A stretch of 64,000 nt of DNA from Streptomyces sp. NBRC 110028 (GTDB lineage: Bacteria; Actinomycetota; Actinomycetes; Streptomycetales; Streptomycetaceae), in assembly GCF_001417735.1 (NCBI RefSeq), contig NZ_BBUZ01000029.1, positions 1 through 64,000 of the forward strand, written 5' to 3'. Below are positions 35,096-43,167 of the stretch, piece after piece. A program made the position numbers and the translations under genes. The notes under the pieces were generated by a model that saw nothing but the letters and a program-made list of their open reading frames with translations, did no database searches and was not told the origin of the DNA. Position 1 is the stretch's first letter; each line of letters starts with the position of its first letter.

Positions 35096-35528
35096 AGCTC
35101 TGGTTGAAGAAGCCGCCGATCCTGCGGCTGGGCTCCCCGCTGACGATCTGGTAGTCGGCGGGGGTGAGGAGGAAGACGCGGTTGGCGACGCGCTCGATGG
35201 AGCCGCGGAGCCCGAACGTCAGTCCGGCGGCGAAGTCCACCACGCGCTTGGCGTCGGCGGGCTCCATGGTCGTCAGGTTGACGATGACCGGGATGCCCTC
35301 CCGGAACATCTCACCGATTCCGCGGGCGTCCCGGAATCCGTCCGGGGTGACCGTCGCGATCCGCGTGCCCTGGTTCTGCGCGGCCTGGTCGGCCACCCGC
35401 ACCCGCGGGTCGGTCACCCAGGAGTCGCCTGGCTCGGGTCCCTCGGCGTAGTCGTCGTCGTAGTAGCGCTCGTCATCGCTGTCGTCGACGAGGCCAAGCC
35501 AAGCGCTCGCCTTGCGCACCGATCCCAT
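35094..35528 (-). CDS. SepF-like cell division protein (paralogue)
   Basis: A 144-residue SepF/YlmF-family protein. The N-terminal amphipathic membrane-targeting helix is GSVRKASAWLGLVDD, followed by an acidic linker and the SepF core RDARGIGEMFREGIPVIVNL, ADAKRVVDFAAGLTFGLRGS, FLLTPADYQI (~70-130). SepF links FtsZ to the membrane. Streptomycetes carry several SepF proteins and the one next to ftsZ is not in this window, so this is a paralogue of uncertain role. Its TAG stop takes its last two bases from the end of the adjacent MITE. AGAGGAGAGGAGG precedes the ATG. Confidence 0.85.
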   Translation of the reverse strand: MGSVRKASAWLGLVDDSDDERYYDDDYAEGPEPGDSWVTDPRVRVADQAAQNQGTRIATVTPDGFRDARGIGEMFREGIPVIVNLTTMEPADAKRVVDFAAGLTFGLRGSIERVANRVFLLTPADYQIVSGEPSRRIGGFFNQS

Positions 35529-35761
35529 GGACGCCTCCTCTCCTCTTTACGGTGTGTACTGTCCGCCCCTCTATGGTCGTCCATGATGCGGATGATGTGC
35601 CACGTGGATTGCGGCCGCACAGCGGATTTGTGACGTTACCGGTGCACAACGTTTGGCGCCATATCAGGGTCGCGCCTGATGACGGTGGCTGACGGTGCGC
35701 TGGGTAGACTCCGCAGGCCGGACGGGTGACACCGGGGACGTACGGGTGAACGGGGACAGTT

Positions 35762-37000
35762 TTGTTTGGCATTATCCGGCCTTGTCGGCACCGGCTGTCG
35801 CAAAATCTCCGGACGGAATGGATGGCGCATCTGTGCGGGTTGTGCCTCGCGCTGCGCGGTGACCACGGTCAGTTCGCCCGCATGGCCACCAACTACGACG
35901 GGCTGGTCATATCGGTTCTGGTGGAGGCTCAGGCCGGTCGTCCCGACGGCCGGCGGCGCACCGCCGGGCCGTGCCCGCTGCGCGGGATGCGCACCGCGTC
36001 GGTGGCCCGGGGCGAGGGCGCCCGGCTCGCGGCGACCGTCTCGCTGGTGCTGGCCTCCGCCAAGATGCGGGACCATGTGGCGGACGGCGACGGGGCGTTG
36101 GCCCGGCGGCCGGTCGCCGCGGCCGCCCGCCTGGTGGCCGGGCGGTGGGACCGGGCGGGCGCCCGCAGCGGTGCCGAGATCGGCTTCGACACCGCCGTGC
36201 TGCTGGACGCGGTCGGGCGGCAGCAGGGGATCGAGGAGCTGGCGGGTGCCGGTACCTCGCTGCTGACGGTCACGGAGCCGACCGAGACCGCGACCGCCGC
36301 GGCTTTCGGTCACACCGCCGTACTGGCCGGAAAGCCCGGCAATCGGGCGCCGCTGGAGGAGGCGGGACGGCTCTTCGGCAGGCTCGCGCATCTGCTGGAC
36401 GCGGTCGAGGACCTCGCCGAGGACGCCGAGACGGGTGCCTGGAACCCGATCACGGCCACCGGCGCGGACCTCGCCGAGGTGCGGCGGCTGTGCGACGACG
36501 CGGTGCGGGGGGTGCGGCTCGCGCTCCAGGACGTCGCCTTCGCCGGGAAGGGGTCCGGCAAGCTCGCCCATGTGCTGCTGGCGCACGAGCTGCCGCGCGC
36601 GGTGGACCGGGCGTTCGGCACCACCGCCTGTACCCATACCGGGCAGGCCGCGGACGCCCCGGAGTCGTCCCGGGGCGCGCCGCCGCCGCAGTCGCCGTGG
36701 ATCACGCCGCACGGACCCGGCGGTGGCCCCGGCGGCACGCCGCCCGAGCCGCCGGACCGGGGCAGGCGGCGCGGGCTGATGGCCGGGTGCGCGGTATGGG
36801 CCGGGCTCTTCTGCACCTGCCAGGTGTGCTGCCGGGATCCGTACCACGACCCGTGGTCGGGGCAGCCGCGCGAGGGCTGGTGCCACAAGTGCGACGACTG
36901 CTCGGACTGTTGTGATTGCGGTGACTGCTGCAGCAACTGTGGTGACTGCTGCGGTAACTGCTGTGACGGTTGCGACTGCGGCTGCGATTGCGGCTGCTAG
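35762..37000 (+). CDS. DUF5685-type protein with Cys-rich C-terminal tail
   Basis: A 412-residue protein starting at TTG 35762 (GGGGA 5 nt upstream) with MFGIIRPCRHRL, the conserved family N-terminus. Residues 1-290 are a helical domain with LCGLCLALRGDHGQFARMAT and an EDLAEDAETGAWNP segment. A Pro/Gly linker (~295-340) leads to a hydrophobic stretch with FCTCQVCC. The tail (~374-412) has 18 Cys in 39 residues, arranged as CxxC, CC and CxC with Asp/Gly/Asn between, resembling a metallothionein. Metal or redox function is likely but unproven. Divergent from sepF. Confidence 0.75.
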   Translation: MFGIIRPCRHRLSQNLRTEWMAHLCGLCLALRGDHGQFARMATNYDGLVISVLVEAQAGRPDGRRRTAGPCPLRGMRTASVARGEGARLAATVSLVLASAKMRDHVADGDGALARRPVAAAARLVAGRWDRAGARSGAEIGFDTAVLLDAVGRQQGIEELAGAGTSLLTVTEPTETATAAAFGHTAVLAGKPGNRAPLEEAGRLFGRLAHLLDAVEDLAEDAETGAWNPITATGADLAEVRRLCDDAVRGVRLALQDVAFAGKGSGKLAHVLLAHELPRAVDRAFGTTACTHTGQAADAPESSRGAPPPQSPWITPHGPGGGPGGTPPEPPDRGRRRGLMAGCAVWAGLFCTCQVCCRDPYHDPWSGQPREGWCHKCDDCSDCCDCGDCCSNCGDCCGNCCDGCDCGCDCGC

Positions 37001-37169
37001 CCGGTGCTCCGGAACAGGCCGTGCGCGAGGGGAAGCGCGAAGCGCTGAAGCGTGTGTGAAGGCGCGATGAGACGCGTGACGACGCGGACGTGGACGGCCA
37101 CACCGGCACGGCCGGCGGGCGGGCGAGGCCCGGAACCTCGACGCCGAAGGGCAGCGGAGGCGGGCGGAG

Positions 37170-37247
37170 TCAGCCCGAACAGGACGACGACCACACCCGA
37201 CCGAAGTCGATGTGGTCGCGCGTGACCAGTCGCTGCCATGAATGCAT
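37170..37247 (-). CDS. 25-residue leader peptide of the cysteine-attenuation type
   Basis: A small frame, ATG 37247 to TGA 37170, encoding RLVTRDHIDFGRVWSSSC at residues 6-23. This matches the R-x-H-[IV]-D-[FL]-x-R-V-x-S-x-x-C pattern of short leader peptides found upstream of sulfur-assimilation genes in actinobacteria, where translation through the Cys codon is thought to sense cysteine. A -10 box ends 6 nt before the ATG, so the transcript would be leaderless. Unusually, no sulfur gene lies downstream on this strand; the sulfur operon is divergent. A 5-bp hairpin (37124-37140) follows the stop. Confidence 0.65.
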   Translation of the reverse strand: MHSWQRLVTRDHIDFGRVWSSSCSG

Positions 37248-37253
37248 GAGGTA

Positions 37254-37282
37254 AGTGGAGCAGCCTTCCGGTTCCGCGTCAA
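37254..37282 (-). promoter_or_regulatory. Promoter of the leader peptide
   Basis: On the minus strand: TTGACG (37277-37282), 17-nt spacer, TCCACT (37254-37259). Spacing is ideal, and the predicted start coincides with the leader-peptide ATG at 37247. Confidence 0.6.
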
Positions 37283-37318
37283 CCGGGGCGAGACACCTCG
37301 CTCACAGTGTGGACAGCC

Positions 37319-37349
37319 TTGACAACGGGCCGTGGCCACGCCTTAACCT
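37319..37349 (+). promoter_or_regulatory. Promoter of the sulfur operon
   Basis: TTGACA (37319-37324) and TAACCT (37344-37349), 19-nt spacer (17 nt if CTTAAC is the -10). An ATG at 37357, 7 nt after the -10, opens a three-codon frame Met-Pro-Cys-stop (37357-37368), followed by 64 nt to the first gene of the operon. The remainder of 37001-37432 holds no other gene that I can support. Confidence 0.5.
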
Positions 37350-37432
37350 CGGCCCCATGCCGTGCTGAGGGGCGCGGCGAGGTGTGTGCGGGCAACGCGT
37401 GTGTTCCTTTTACGAACTCACGGAGTCTTCGC

Positions 37433-39334
37433 ATGTCCGCCACCCCGGACCTCCCCTCCCCATCGCCGCACGCCGTCGTCATCGTCGGCGCGGGCCCGCG
37501 CGCCACCGGGCTCGTGGAGCGGATCGCCGCCAACGCGCCCGAACTCCACACCCCCGCAGCCTCGTTCACCCTGCACCTGGTCGACCCGCATCCGCCCGGC
37601 GGCGGCCGCGTCTGGCGCCCCGACCAGTCCCCGCTGCTGTGGATGAACTCCATGGCCGAGGACGTCACCATGTTCACCGACGAGTCGGTGGAACGGGACG
37701 GCCCGGTCCGCCCCGGCCCCTCTCTCGCCGAGTGGGCCGACCGCGTACGCCGCGGCGCGCTGCCCGCCGGTGAACTGGCCGCCCTGCCGCCCGAAGCCGT
37801 CGCCGAGGCCACCTCGCTGACCGGCCGCAGCTTCGCCACCCGACGGCTGCAGAGCGCCTATCTGCGCTGGGTGTACGAGCGGTCGGTGGCCGCCCTGCCG
37901 CCCGGGATCACCGTCCAGGAGCACCGTTGCCGTGCCGTACGGGTCACCGGACCGCGCGACGGACGCCAGCGGGTGTGGCTCGAAGGGCGCGCCGCCCCGC
38001 TCCTCGCCGACGCCGTGGTCCTCGCCCTCGGCCATCTCGACGCCGAGCCCGGCCCCGAACAGCGGGCGCTGTCCGCCTTCGCGGCCGAGCACCAGCTGGT
38101 GCACCTGCCGCCCGAGTTCACCGCCGACAGCGAGCTGAACCGGCTGCGGCCCGGCGAGCCGGTCATCGTCCGCGGCTTCGGCCTCGCCTTTGTCGACCTT
38201 ATGGTGCTGCTCACCGAGGGACGCGGAGGACGGTACGACCACGGGCCCGACGGGCGGCCGGTCTACCGGCCCTCCGGGCGCGAACCCGTGCTGTACGTCG
38301 GCTCGCGCCGCGGCGTCCCGTACCACGCCAAGATCGGCTACGGCCTGACCGGCGAACGGCCGCCGGTACCCCGCTTCTTCGGCCCCGCCCAGGTCGACCA
38401 GTTGCTGCGGCGCCCCGCACCGCCCGACTTCCGGCGCGACATCCGGCCGCTGATCGACAAGGAACTCGGATTCGCCCACTACCACCGGCTGTTCACCGTC
38501 CACCCGGAGCGTACGGCCGCCGACTGGGCCGACTTCGAGGAGCGGTACGCCGCCTGCCCGCCCGGCAGCGCCGAACTGCGCGCCCTGGTGGCCGCAACCG
38601 TCCCCGACCCGGCCGACCGGCTCGATCTCGACGCCCTCGACCATCCGCTCGACGGGCTGCGCCACCCCGGACCCGACGCCCTCCAGGAGGGCCTGCGCGG
38701 CTACATCGAGGCCGACCTCGCCCGCCGCCACGACCCCGCGCACAGCACCGACCTGGCCGTCTTCCTCGCCCTGCTCTCCGTCTACGGCCAGCTCACCCGG
38801 CTCGGCGACCTCGGCGACGGCGGCTGGTGGCACGGCTTCTTCAGCCACCTCGCCTCCGGGCCGCCCGGCCCGCGCCTTCAGCAGCTCCTCGCGCTCTCCC
38901 GCGCCGGGATCGTCCGGTTCCTCGGCGCCGGGATGACCGTGACCACCGATCCCCGGCGCGGGGTGTTCCGGGCGGGCGGCGCGAGCGTCCCCGGCAGTCA
39001 GATCGAGGCCCGTGCCCTGGTCGAGGCCCGGCTGCCGGAGCCGACCGTGCGCCGCTCCCGCGATCCGCTGCTGCGCGCCCTCCACCGGGACGGCGCGGCC
39101 GCCACCCCCGCCGGACTGCTCGCCGTCAGCCCCGACGACGCCCGGATCCTGGACCGCGGCGGCCGCCCCCACCCGCGCCGCTTCGCGCTCGGCCCGCACA
39201 CCGACGGCCGCTCCTCCGGCGCCTTCGCCCGGCCCCGTACAGGCGCCCCCGCGTTCCGGCAGAACGACGCGACCGCGCGCGCCCTGCTGCTCGCGCTGCG
39301 CGACCTGTCCTGTCGCGCCGCGCTCACCGCCTGA
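37433..39334 (+). CDS. FAD/NAD(P)-binding protein of the sulfur operon
   Basis: A 633-residue flavoprotein of the FAD-NAD(P)-binding type. The N-terminal dinucleotide motif is AVVIVGAGPRATGLVERIAA (~14-33), followed by WMNSMAEDVTMFTDES. A central VIVRGFGLAFVDLMVLLTEG (~243) and a C-terminal SGAFARPRTGAPAFRQNDAT complete the family pattern. Reaction unknown; such proteins often act as N-hydroxylase-like or lyase-like flavoenzymes. GGAG at 37422-37425 precedes ATG 37433. First gene before the ABC transporter and two flavin monooxygenases, so a role in processing organosulfur substrates is inferred. Confidence 0.72.
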   Translation: MSATPDLPSPSPHAVVIVGAGPRATGLVERIAANAPELHTPAASFTLHLVDPHPPGGGRVWRPDQSPLLWMNSMAEDVTMFTDESVERDGPVRPGPSLAEWADRVRRGALPAGELAALPPEAVAEATSLTGRSFATRRLQSAYLRWVYERSVAALPPGITVQEHRCRAVRVTGPRDGRQRVWLEGRAAPLLADAVVLALGHLDAEPGPEQRALSAFAAEHQLVHLPPEFTADSELNRLRPGEPVIVRGFGLAFVDLMVLLTEGRGGRYDHGPDGRPVYRPSGREPVLYVGSRRGVPYHAKIGYGLTGERPPVPRFFGPAQVDQLLRRPAPPDFRRDIRPLIDKELGFAHYHRLFTVHPERTAADWADFEERYAACPPGSAELRALVAATVPDPADRLDLDALDHPLDGLRHPGPDALQEGLRGYIEADLARRHDPAHSTDLAVFLALLSVYGQLTRLGDLGDGGWWHGFFSHLASGPPGPRLQQLLALSRAGIVRFLGAGMTVTTDPRRGVFRAGGASVPGSQIEARALVEARLPEPTVRRSRDPLLRALHRDGAAATPAGLLAVSPDDARILDRGGRPHPRRFALGPHTDGRSSGAFARPRTGAPAFRQNDATARALLLALRDLSCRAALTA

Positions 39335-39395
39335 GTCCGTACGTCCCCGTACGTCCCCGCACCCATCCGACAACCCGCTTCCCCGAGGACCTCCC

Positions 39396-40283
39396 GTGTC
39401 TGTGACCTCCGATCCACCTCTCCGCGAAGCGTCCGAACGCGCCGCGCCCGAGGACTACTCCGCGCTCACGGTCGTGCCCGTACGCCACCCCTGGCGCTGG
39501 GTCGCCGTCGCCGTGACGGCCGTCCTGGTCGCCCAGTTCGCGCACGGCCTGATCACCAACCCCGGCTGGGAATGGGACGTCTTCGCCGACTTCTTCACCA
39601 CCGAGACGATCCTCAAGGCCGTCTGGATCACCATCCAGCTGACGTTCTACGGCACCGCGCTCGGCTTCGCCCTCGGCATCGTGCTCGCCTTCATGCGGCT
39701 CTCCAGGAGCCCGTTTTTGAAGTCGGTCGCCTTCACCTACATCTGGGCGTTCCGCTCCATCCCGCTCATCGTCCAGCTGCTCTTCTGGTTCAACCTCACC
39801 TACCTCTACAAGCGGCTCGACTTCGGCATCCCGTTCGGGCCCGGCTTCTTCTCCTTCGACACCGCCGGGCTCGTCGGCGCGATGAGCGCCGCCGTCCTCG
39901 GACTCGCCCTGCACCAGGCGGCGTACGCGGCCGAGATCGTGCGCGGCGGCGTCCTCGCCGTCGACGCCGGACAGCTGGAGGCGGCCGCCGCCCTCGGCAT
40001 CCCCCGGCTGCGGCAACTGCGCCGCGTCGTGCTGCCGCAGGCGATGCGCTCCATCCTGCCGAACGCCGCCAACGAGGTCATCTCCCTCTTCAAGGGCACC
40101 TCGATCGTCTCCGTCATGGCGATCGGCGAACTCTTCTACCAGGTGCAGGTCGTCTACGGGCGCAACGGCCGCGTCGTGCCGCTCCTGATGGTCGCGACCG
40201 TCTGGTACGTCATCCTGACCACGCTGCTCTCGATCGCCCAGGCTTTCGTCGAGCGCCACTTCTCCCGGGGAGCCACCCGATGA
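39396..40283 (+). CDS. Polar amino-acid-type ABC transporter permease
   Basis: A 295-residue inner-membrane permease of the His/Glu/cystine ABC family. It has an N-terminal cytoplasmic segment (~1-30) and a first TM at ~38-58. The HisM/GlnP-type core has TILKAVWITIQLTFYGTALG and FRSIPLIVQLLFWFN. The EAA loop reads EAAAALGIPRLRQLRRVVLP (~190-209), the contact with the ATPase. GTG 39396 has GAGGA 6 nt upstream. Its stop overlaps the ATPase ATG (ATGA). Confidence 0.9.
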   Translation: MSVTSDPPLREASERAAPEDYSALTVVPVRHPWRWVAVAVTAVLVAQFAHGLITNPGWEWDVFADFFTTETILKAVWITIQLTFYGTALGFALGIVLAFMRLSRSPFLKSVAFTYIWAFRSIPLIVQLLFWFNLTYLYKRLDFGIPFGPGFFSFDTAGLVGAMSAAVLGLALHQAAYAAEIVRGGVLAVDAGQLEAAAALGIPRLRQLRRVVLPQAMRSILPNAANEVISLFKGTSIVSVMAIGELFYQVQVVYGRNGRVVPLLMVATVWYVILTTLLSIAQAFVERHFSRGATR

Positions 40284-41041
40284 CCGCCATGGTCGACATC
40301 CGCTCCGTCCACAAGAGCTTCGGGTCGCTGGAGGTGCTGCGCGGCATCGACCTGGAGGTGCGCGCCGGGCAAGTGGCCGTCGTGCTCGGCCCGTCCGGCT
40401 CCGGCAAGTCCACGCTGCTGCGCGCCATCAACCACCTGGAGAAGGTCGACAGCGGCTGGATCAGCGTCGCCGGTTCGCTGGTCGGCTACCGCAAGCGGCA
40501 CGGCAAGCTGTACGAGCTGCGCGAGCGCGACATCCTCAAGCAGCGCACCCGGATCGGCTTCGTCTTCCAGAACTTCAACCTCTTCCCGCATCTGACCGTG
40601 CTGGAAAACCTCATCGAGGCCCCGGTATCCGCCCTGCGCCGTCCCAGGAAGCAGGCGGTGGAGAGCGCGGAGCGGCTGCTCGCCCGGGTCGGCCTCGCGG
40701 ACAAGGCGTCCGCGTACCCCCGGCAGCTCTCCGGCGGGCAGCAGCAGCGGGTGGCCATCGCCCGCGCGCTGGCCCTGGAGCCGGAGCTGCTGCTGTTCGA
40801 CGAGCCGACCTCCGCCCTCGACCCCGAGCTGGTCGGTGAGGTCCTCGACGTCATCAAGGACCTCGCCGGCCAGGGCACCACGATGATCGTCGTCACCCAT
40901 GAGATCGGCTTCGCCCGCGAGGTCGCCGACACCGTCGTCTTCATGGACGACGGCCGGATCGTCGAGCAGGGACCGCCCGCCGACGTGCTCGACCACCCCC
41001 GGGAGAGGCGCACCAAGGCGTTCCTCTCCAAGGTCCTGTGA
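40280..41041 (+). CDS. Amino-acid-type ABC transporter ATP-binding protein
   Basis: A 253-residue ABC ATPase with Walker A GPSGSGKSTLLRAI (~38), a Q-loop in FVFQNFNLFPHLTV, signature LSGGQQQRVAIARAL (~152), Walker B LLLFDEPTSALD (~172) and switch His in VTHEIGFA. Closest in pattern to GlnQ/HisP/TcyN-type polar amino-acid importers. Overlaps the permease gene by ATGA. Confidence 0.92.
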   Translation: MTAMVDIRSVHKSFGSLEVLRGIDLEVRAGQVAVVLGPSGSGKSTLLRAINHLEKVDSGWISVAGSLVGYRKRHGKLYELRERDILKQRTRIGFVFQNFNLFPHLTVLENLIEAPVSALRRPRKQAVESAERLLARVGLADKASAYPRQLSGGQQQRVAIARALALEPELLLFDEPTSALDPELVGEVLDVIKDLAGQGTTMIVVTHEIGFAREVADTVVFMDDGRIVEQGPPADVLDHPRERRTKAFLSKVL

Positions 41042-41084
41042 CGAGGGCCCGGTGAACCACCCCATGCATCCAAGGAGCACCCCC

Positions 41085-42053
41085 GTGACCAGCCGCCGCA
41101 CCCTGCTCGCCGCCGCCCTCGCCGCCGTCCCCGCCACGGCCCTGCTCGGCGCCTGCGGCGACGGTGACGCCCAGCAGACGGTGGGCGCCGACGGCAAGAA
41201 GGGCGCCGGTTTCAACGTCAGCCCCCGGCAGCACCGGATCAGAGGCACGAAGGCGGACGCGATCGCGGCCAAGGTGCCCCAGGCGATCCGCCGCCGCGGC
41301 ACGCTGCGCGTCGGCGGCAGCGCCGGTGCCTCGCCGCCGCTCGGCTTCTACGCGACCGACGACACGACCCGGATCGGCGTAGAGATCGACCTCGCCACCC
41401 TGGTCGCCGACACCCTCGGGCTCAAGATCGCCTTCGACGCGGTCTCCTGGGAGAACCTCTTCGTCGGCCTGGACAGCTCCAAGTTCGACGCCGTCTTCTC
41501 CAACGTCACCGTCACCGAGGAGCGCAAGCAGAAGTACGACTTCGCGACCTACCGGCTGGACAACCTCGCCTTCGAGGCCAAGAAGGGCACCTCGTGGCGG
41601 GTCAAGGGCCCGAGGGACGTCGCGGGCAGGACCATCTCCGTCTCCTCCGGCACCAACCAGGAGAAGATCCTCGTCGACTGGAGCAAGGAGAACCAGAAGG
41701 CGGGCCGCGAGCCCGTGGACATCACGTACTTCCAGAAGGACACCGACTACTACCTCGCCCTCCAGTCCGGGCGCATCGACGCCTATCTCGGCCCCCACCC
41801 CACCGCCGCCTACCACGTGGCCTCGGCCGGTCAGACCCAGATCATCGGCACGCTCTCCGGCGGCGGCGACCTGGTGCAGGGCAAGATCGCGGCCACCACC
41901 AGGAAGGGCAGCGGACTGGTCGACGCGTACGCCGCCGCCATCGACCACATCATCCAGGACGGCTCGTACGCCCGGGTGCTGAAGCGCTGGGGGCTTTCCA
42001 GCGAGGCAGTGAAGAAGTCCGAGGTCAACCCGCGCGGTCTGGCCACGTTGTGA
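41085..42053 (+). CDS. ABC transporter substrate-binding lipoprotein
   Basis: A 322-residue solute-binding protein. The signal peptide TSRRTLLAAALAAVPATALL has a twin-Arg and is followed by lipobox LGAC (Cys at about residue 23), so it is lipid-anchored outside the membrane. The family 3 fold is seen in LRVGGSAGASPPLGFYATDD, GVEIDLATLVADTLGLKIAF and SKFDAVFSNVTVTEERKQKY. Family 3 binds polar amino acids; in this operon a cysteine-derived or other organosulfur amino acid is the likely ligand (inference). AAGGAG lies 7 nt before GTG 41085. Confidence 0.9.
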   Translation: MTSRRTLLAAALAAVPATALLGACGDGDAQQTVGADGKKGAGFNVSPRQHRIRGTKADAIAAKVPQAIRRRGTLRVGGSAGASPPLGFYATDDTTRIGVEIDLATLVADTLGLKIAFDAVSWENLFVGLDSSKFDAVFSNVTVTEERKQKYDFATYRLDNLAFEAKKGTSWRVKGPRDVAGRTISVSSGTNQEKILVDWSKENQKAGREPVDITYFQKDTDYYLALQSGRIDAYLGPHPTAAYHVASAGQTQIIGTLSGGGDLVQGKIAATTRKGSGLVDAYAAAIDHIIQDGSYARVLKRWGLSSEAVKKSEVNPRGLATL

Positions 42054-42084
42054 CCATCCCCCGACCGAGGAAGGGCCCCAGTCC

Positions 42085-43167
42085 ATGACCACACCCGCCG
42101 GTCCCCTGCATCTGGCCGCCGCCATCGACGGCGCCGGCCAGTACGGGGCGCCGTACTACATCGAGCTGGCCCGGCTCGCCGAGCGCGGCGCGCTCGACTT
42201 CGTCACCCTGGACGACACGTTCGGCCCGCCGGGGGACGGGCAGGGCAGGCTCGACGCGCTCGCCGTCCTCGCGCGCGTCGCGCCCGCCACCGAGCGGATC
42301 GGCCTGGTGCCGACCGTCACCACCACCCACACCGAGCCGTTCCACGTCTCGTCCGCCGTGGCCACCCTGGACTGGGTGAGCCGCGGCCGGGCGGGCTGGA
42401 CCGTCGGGGTGTCGGCCACCGAGGCGGAGGCGCGGCTGGTGGGGCGCCGCCCCGCCGCGCCCGCCCCCGAACTCTGGGCGGAGGCGGGGGAGGTGGCCGA
42501 TGTCTCCGCCCGGCTGTGGGACAGCTGGGAGGACGACGCGGAGATCCGCGACACCGCCACCGGCCGCTTCATCGACCGCGACAAGCTGCACTACGTCGAC
42601 TACGAGGGCGCCGGCTTCCGGGTGCGCGGCCCAGCCATCGTGCCCCGGCCGCCGCAGGGCCACCCGGTGGTCGCCGTCGCCGCCACCGACCCGGTGACCT
42701 GGGACACCGCGGCCCGTCACGCCGACATCGCCTGGATACGGGCCGCCCACCCGGAGGCGGCGGGCCGGGCCCGGGACGAACTGCGCCGCCGCGCGGCGGC
42801 GTACGGCCGGGACCCGGGCGCGCTCACCGTGCTCGCCGCCCTCGCGGTGGACCTGGGCGACGGCGGACCCGACTCCCCCCGGGACCCGCTGACCGCCCGG
42901 GACGGCGCTCCGCCGCTGTACCGCGGGGGCCCGGTCGGCCTCGCGGACCTGATCGCCGGGTGGCATGACGCCCGGGCCGTGGACGGCTTCCACATCGTCC
43001 CCGCCGTCCCGCACCGCGATCTGGAGCGATTCGTGGGCGGCACGGTCGGGGCGCTCCAGCACCGCGGGCTGTTCCGCACCTTCTATCCCGGTACGACGCT
43101 CCGCGAGCACCTGGGGCGGCCGCGCCCGGCCAACCGTTACGCCCTCGCGAGGGAGGCAGCCCGGTGA
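42085..43167 (+). CDS. LLM-class flavin-dependent monooxygenase (first of pair)
   Basis: A 360-residue luciferase-like TIM-barrel protein (LHLAAAIDGAGQYGAPYYIE at the start, VSRGRAGWTVGVSATEAEAR ~110). The C-terminal region DLIAGWHDARAVDGFHIVPA is typical of the NtaA/DszA group. It would use FMNH2 from a separate reductase and O2 to oxidise a substrate, possibly cleaving a C-S or C-N bond. GAGGAAGG precedes ATG 42085. Its stop overlaps the GTG of the second monooxygenase. Confidence 0.85.
   Translation: MTTPAGPLHLAAAIDGAGQYGAPYYIELARLAERGALDFVTLDDTFGPPGDGQGRLDALAVLARVAPATERIGLVPTVTTTHTEPFHVSSAVATLDWVSRGRAGWTVGVSATEAEARLVGRRPAAPAPELWAEAGEVADVSARLWDSWEDDAEIRDTATGRFIDRDKLHYVDYEGAGFRVRGPAIVPRPPQGHPVVAVAATDPVTWDTAARHADIAWIRAAHPEAAGRARDELRRRAAAYGRDPGALTVLAALAVDLGDGGPDSPRDPLTARDGAPPLYRGGPVGLADLIAGWHDARAVDGFHIVPAVPHRDLERFVGGTVGALQHRGLFRTFYPGTTLREHLGRPRPANRYALAREAAR

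Noticed and set aside
36997..37239. An 80-codon minus-strand frame overlapping the leader peptide
   Set aside because: Low-complexity Arg/Pro/Ala composition, no ribosome-binding site, and its start lies inside the better supported 25-codon peptide in another frame.
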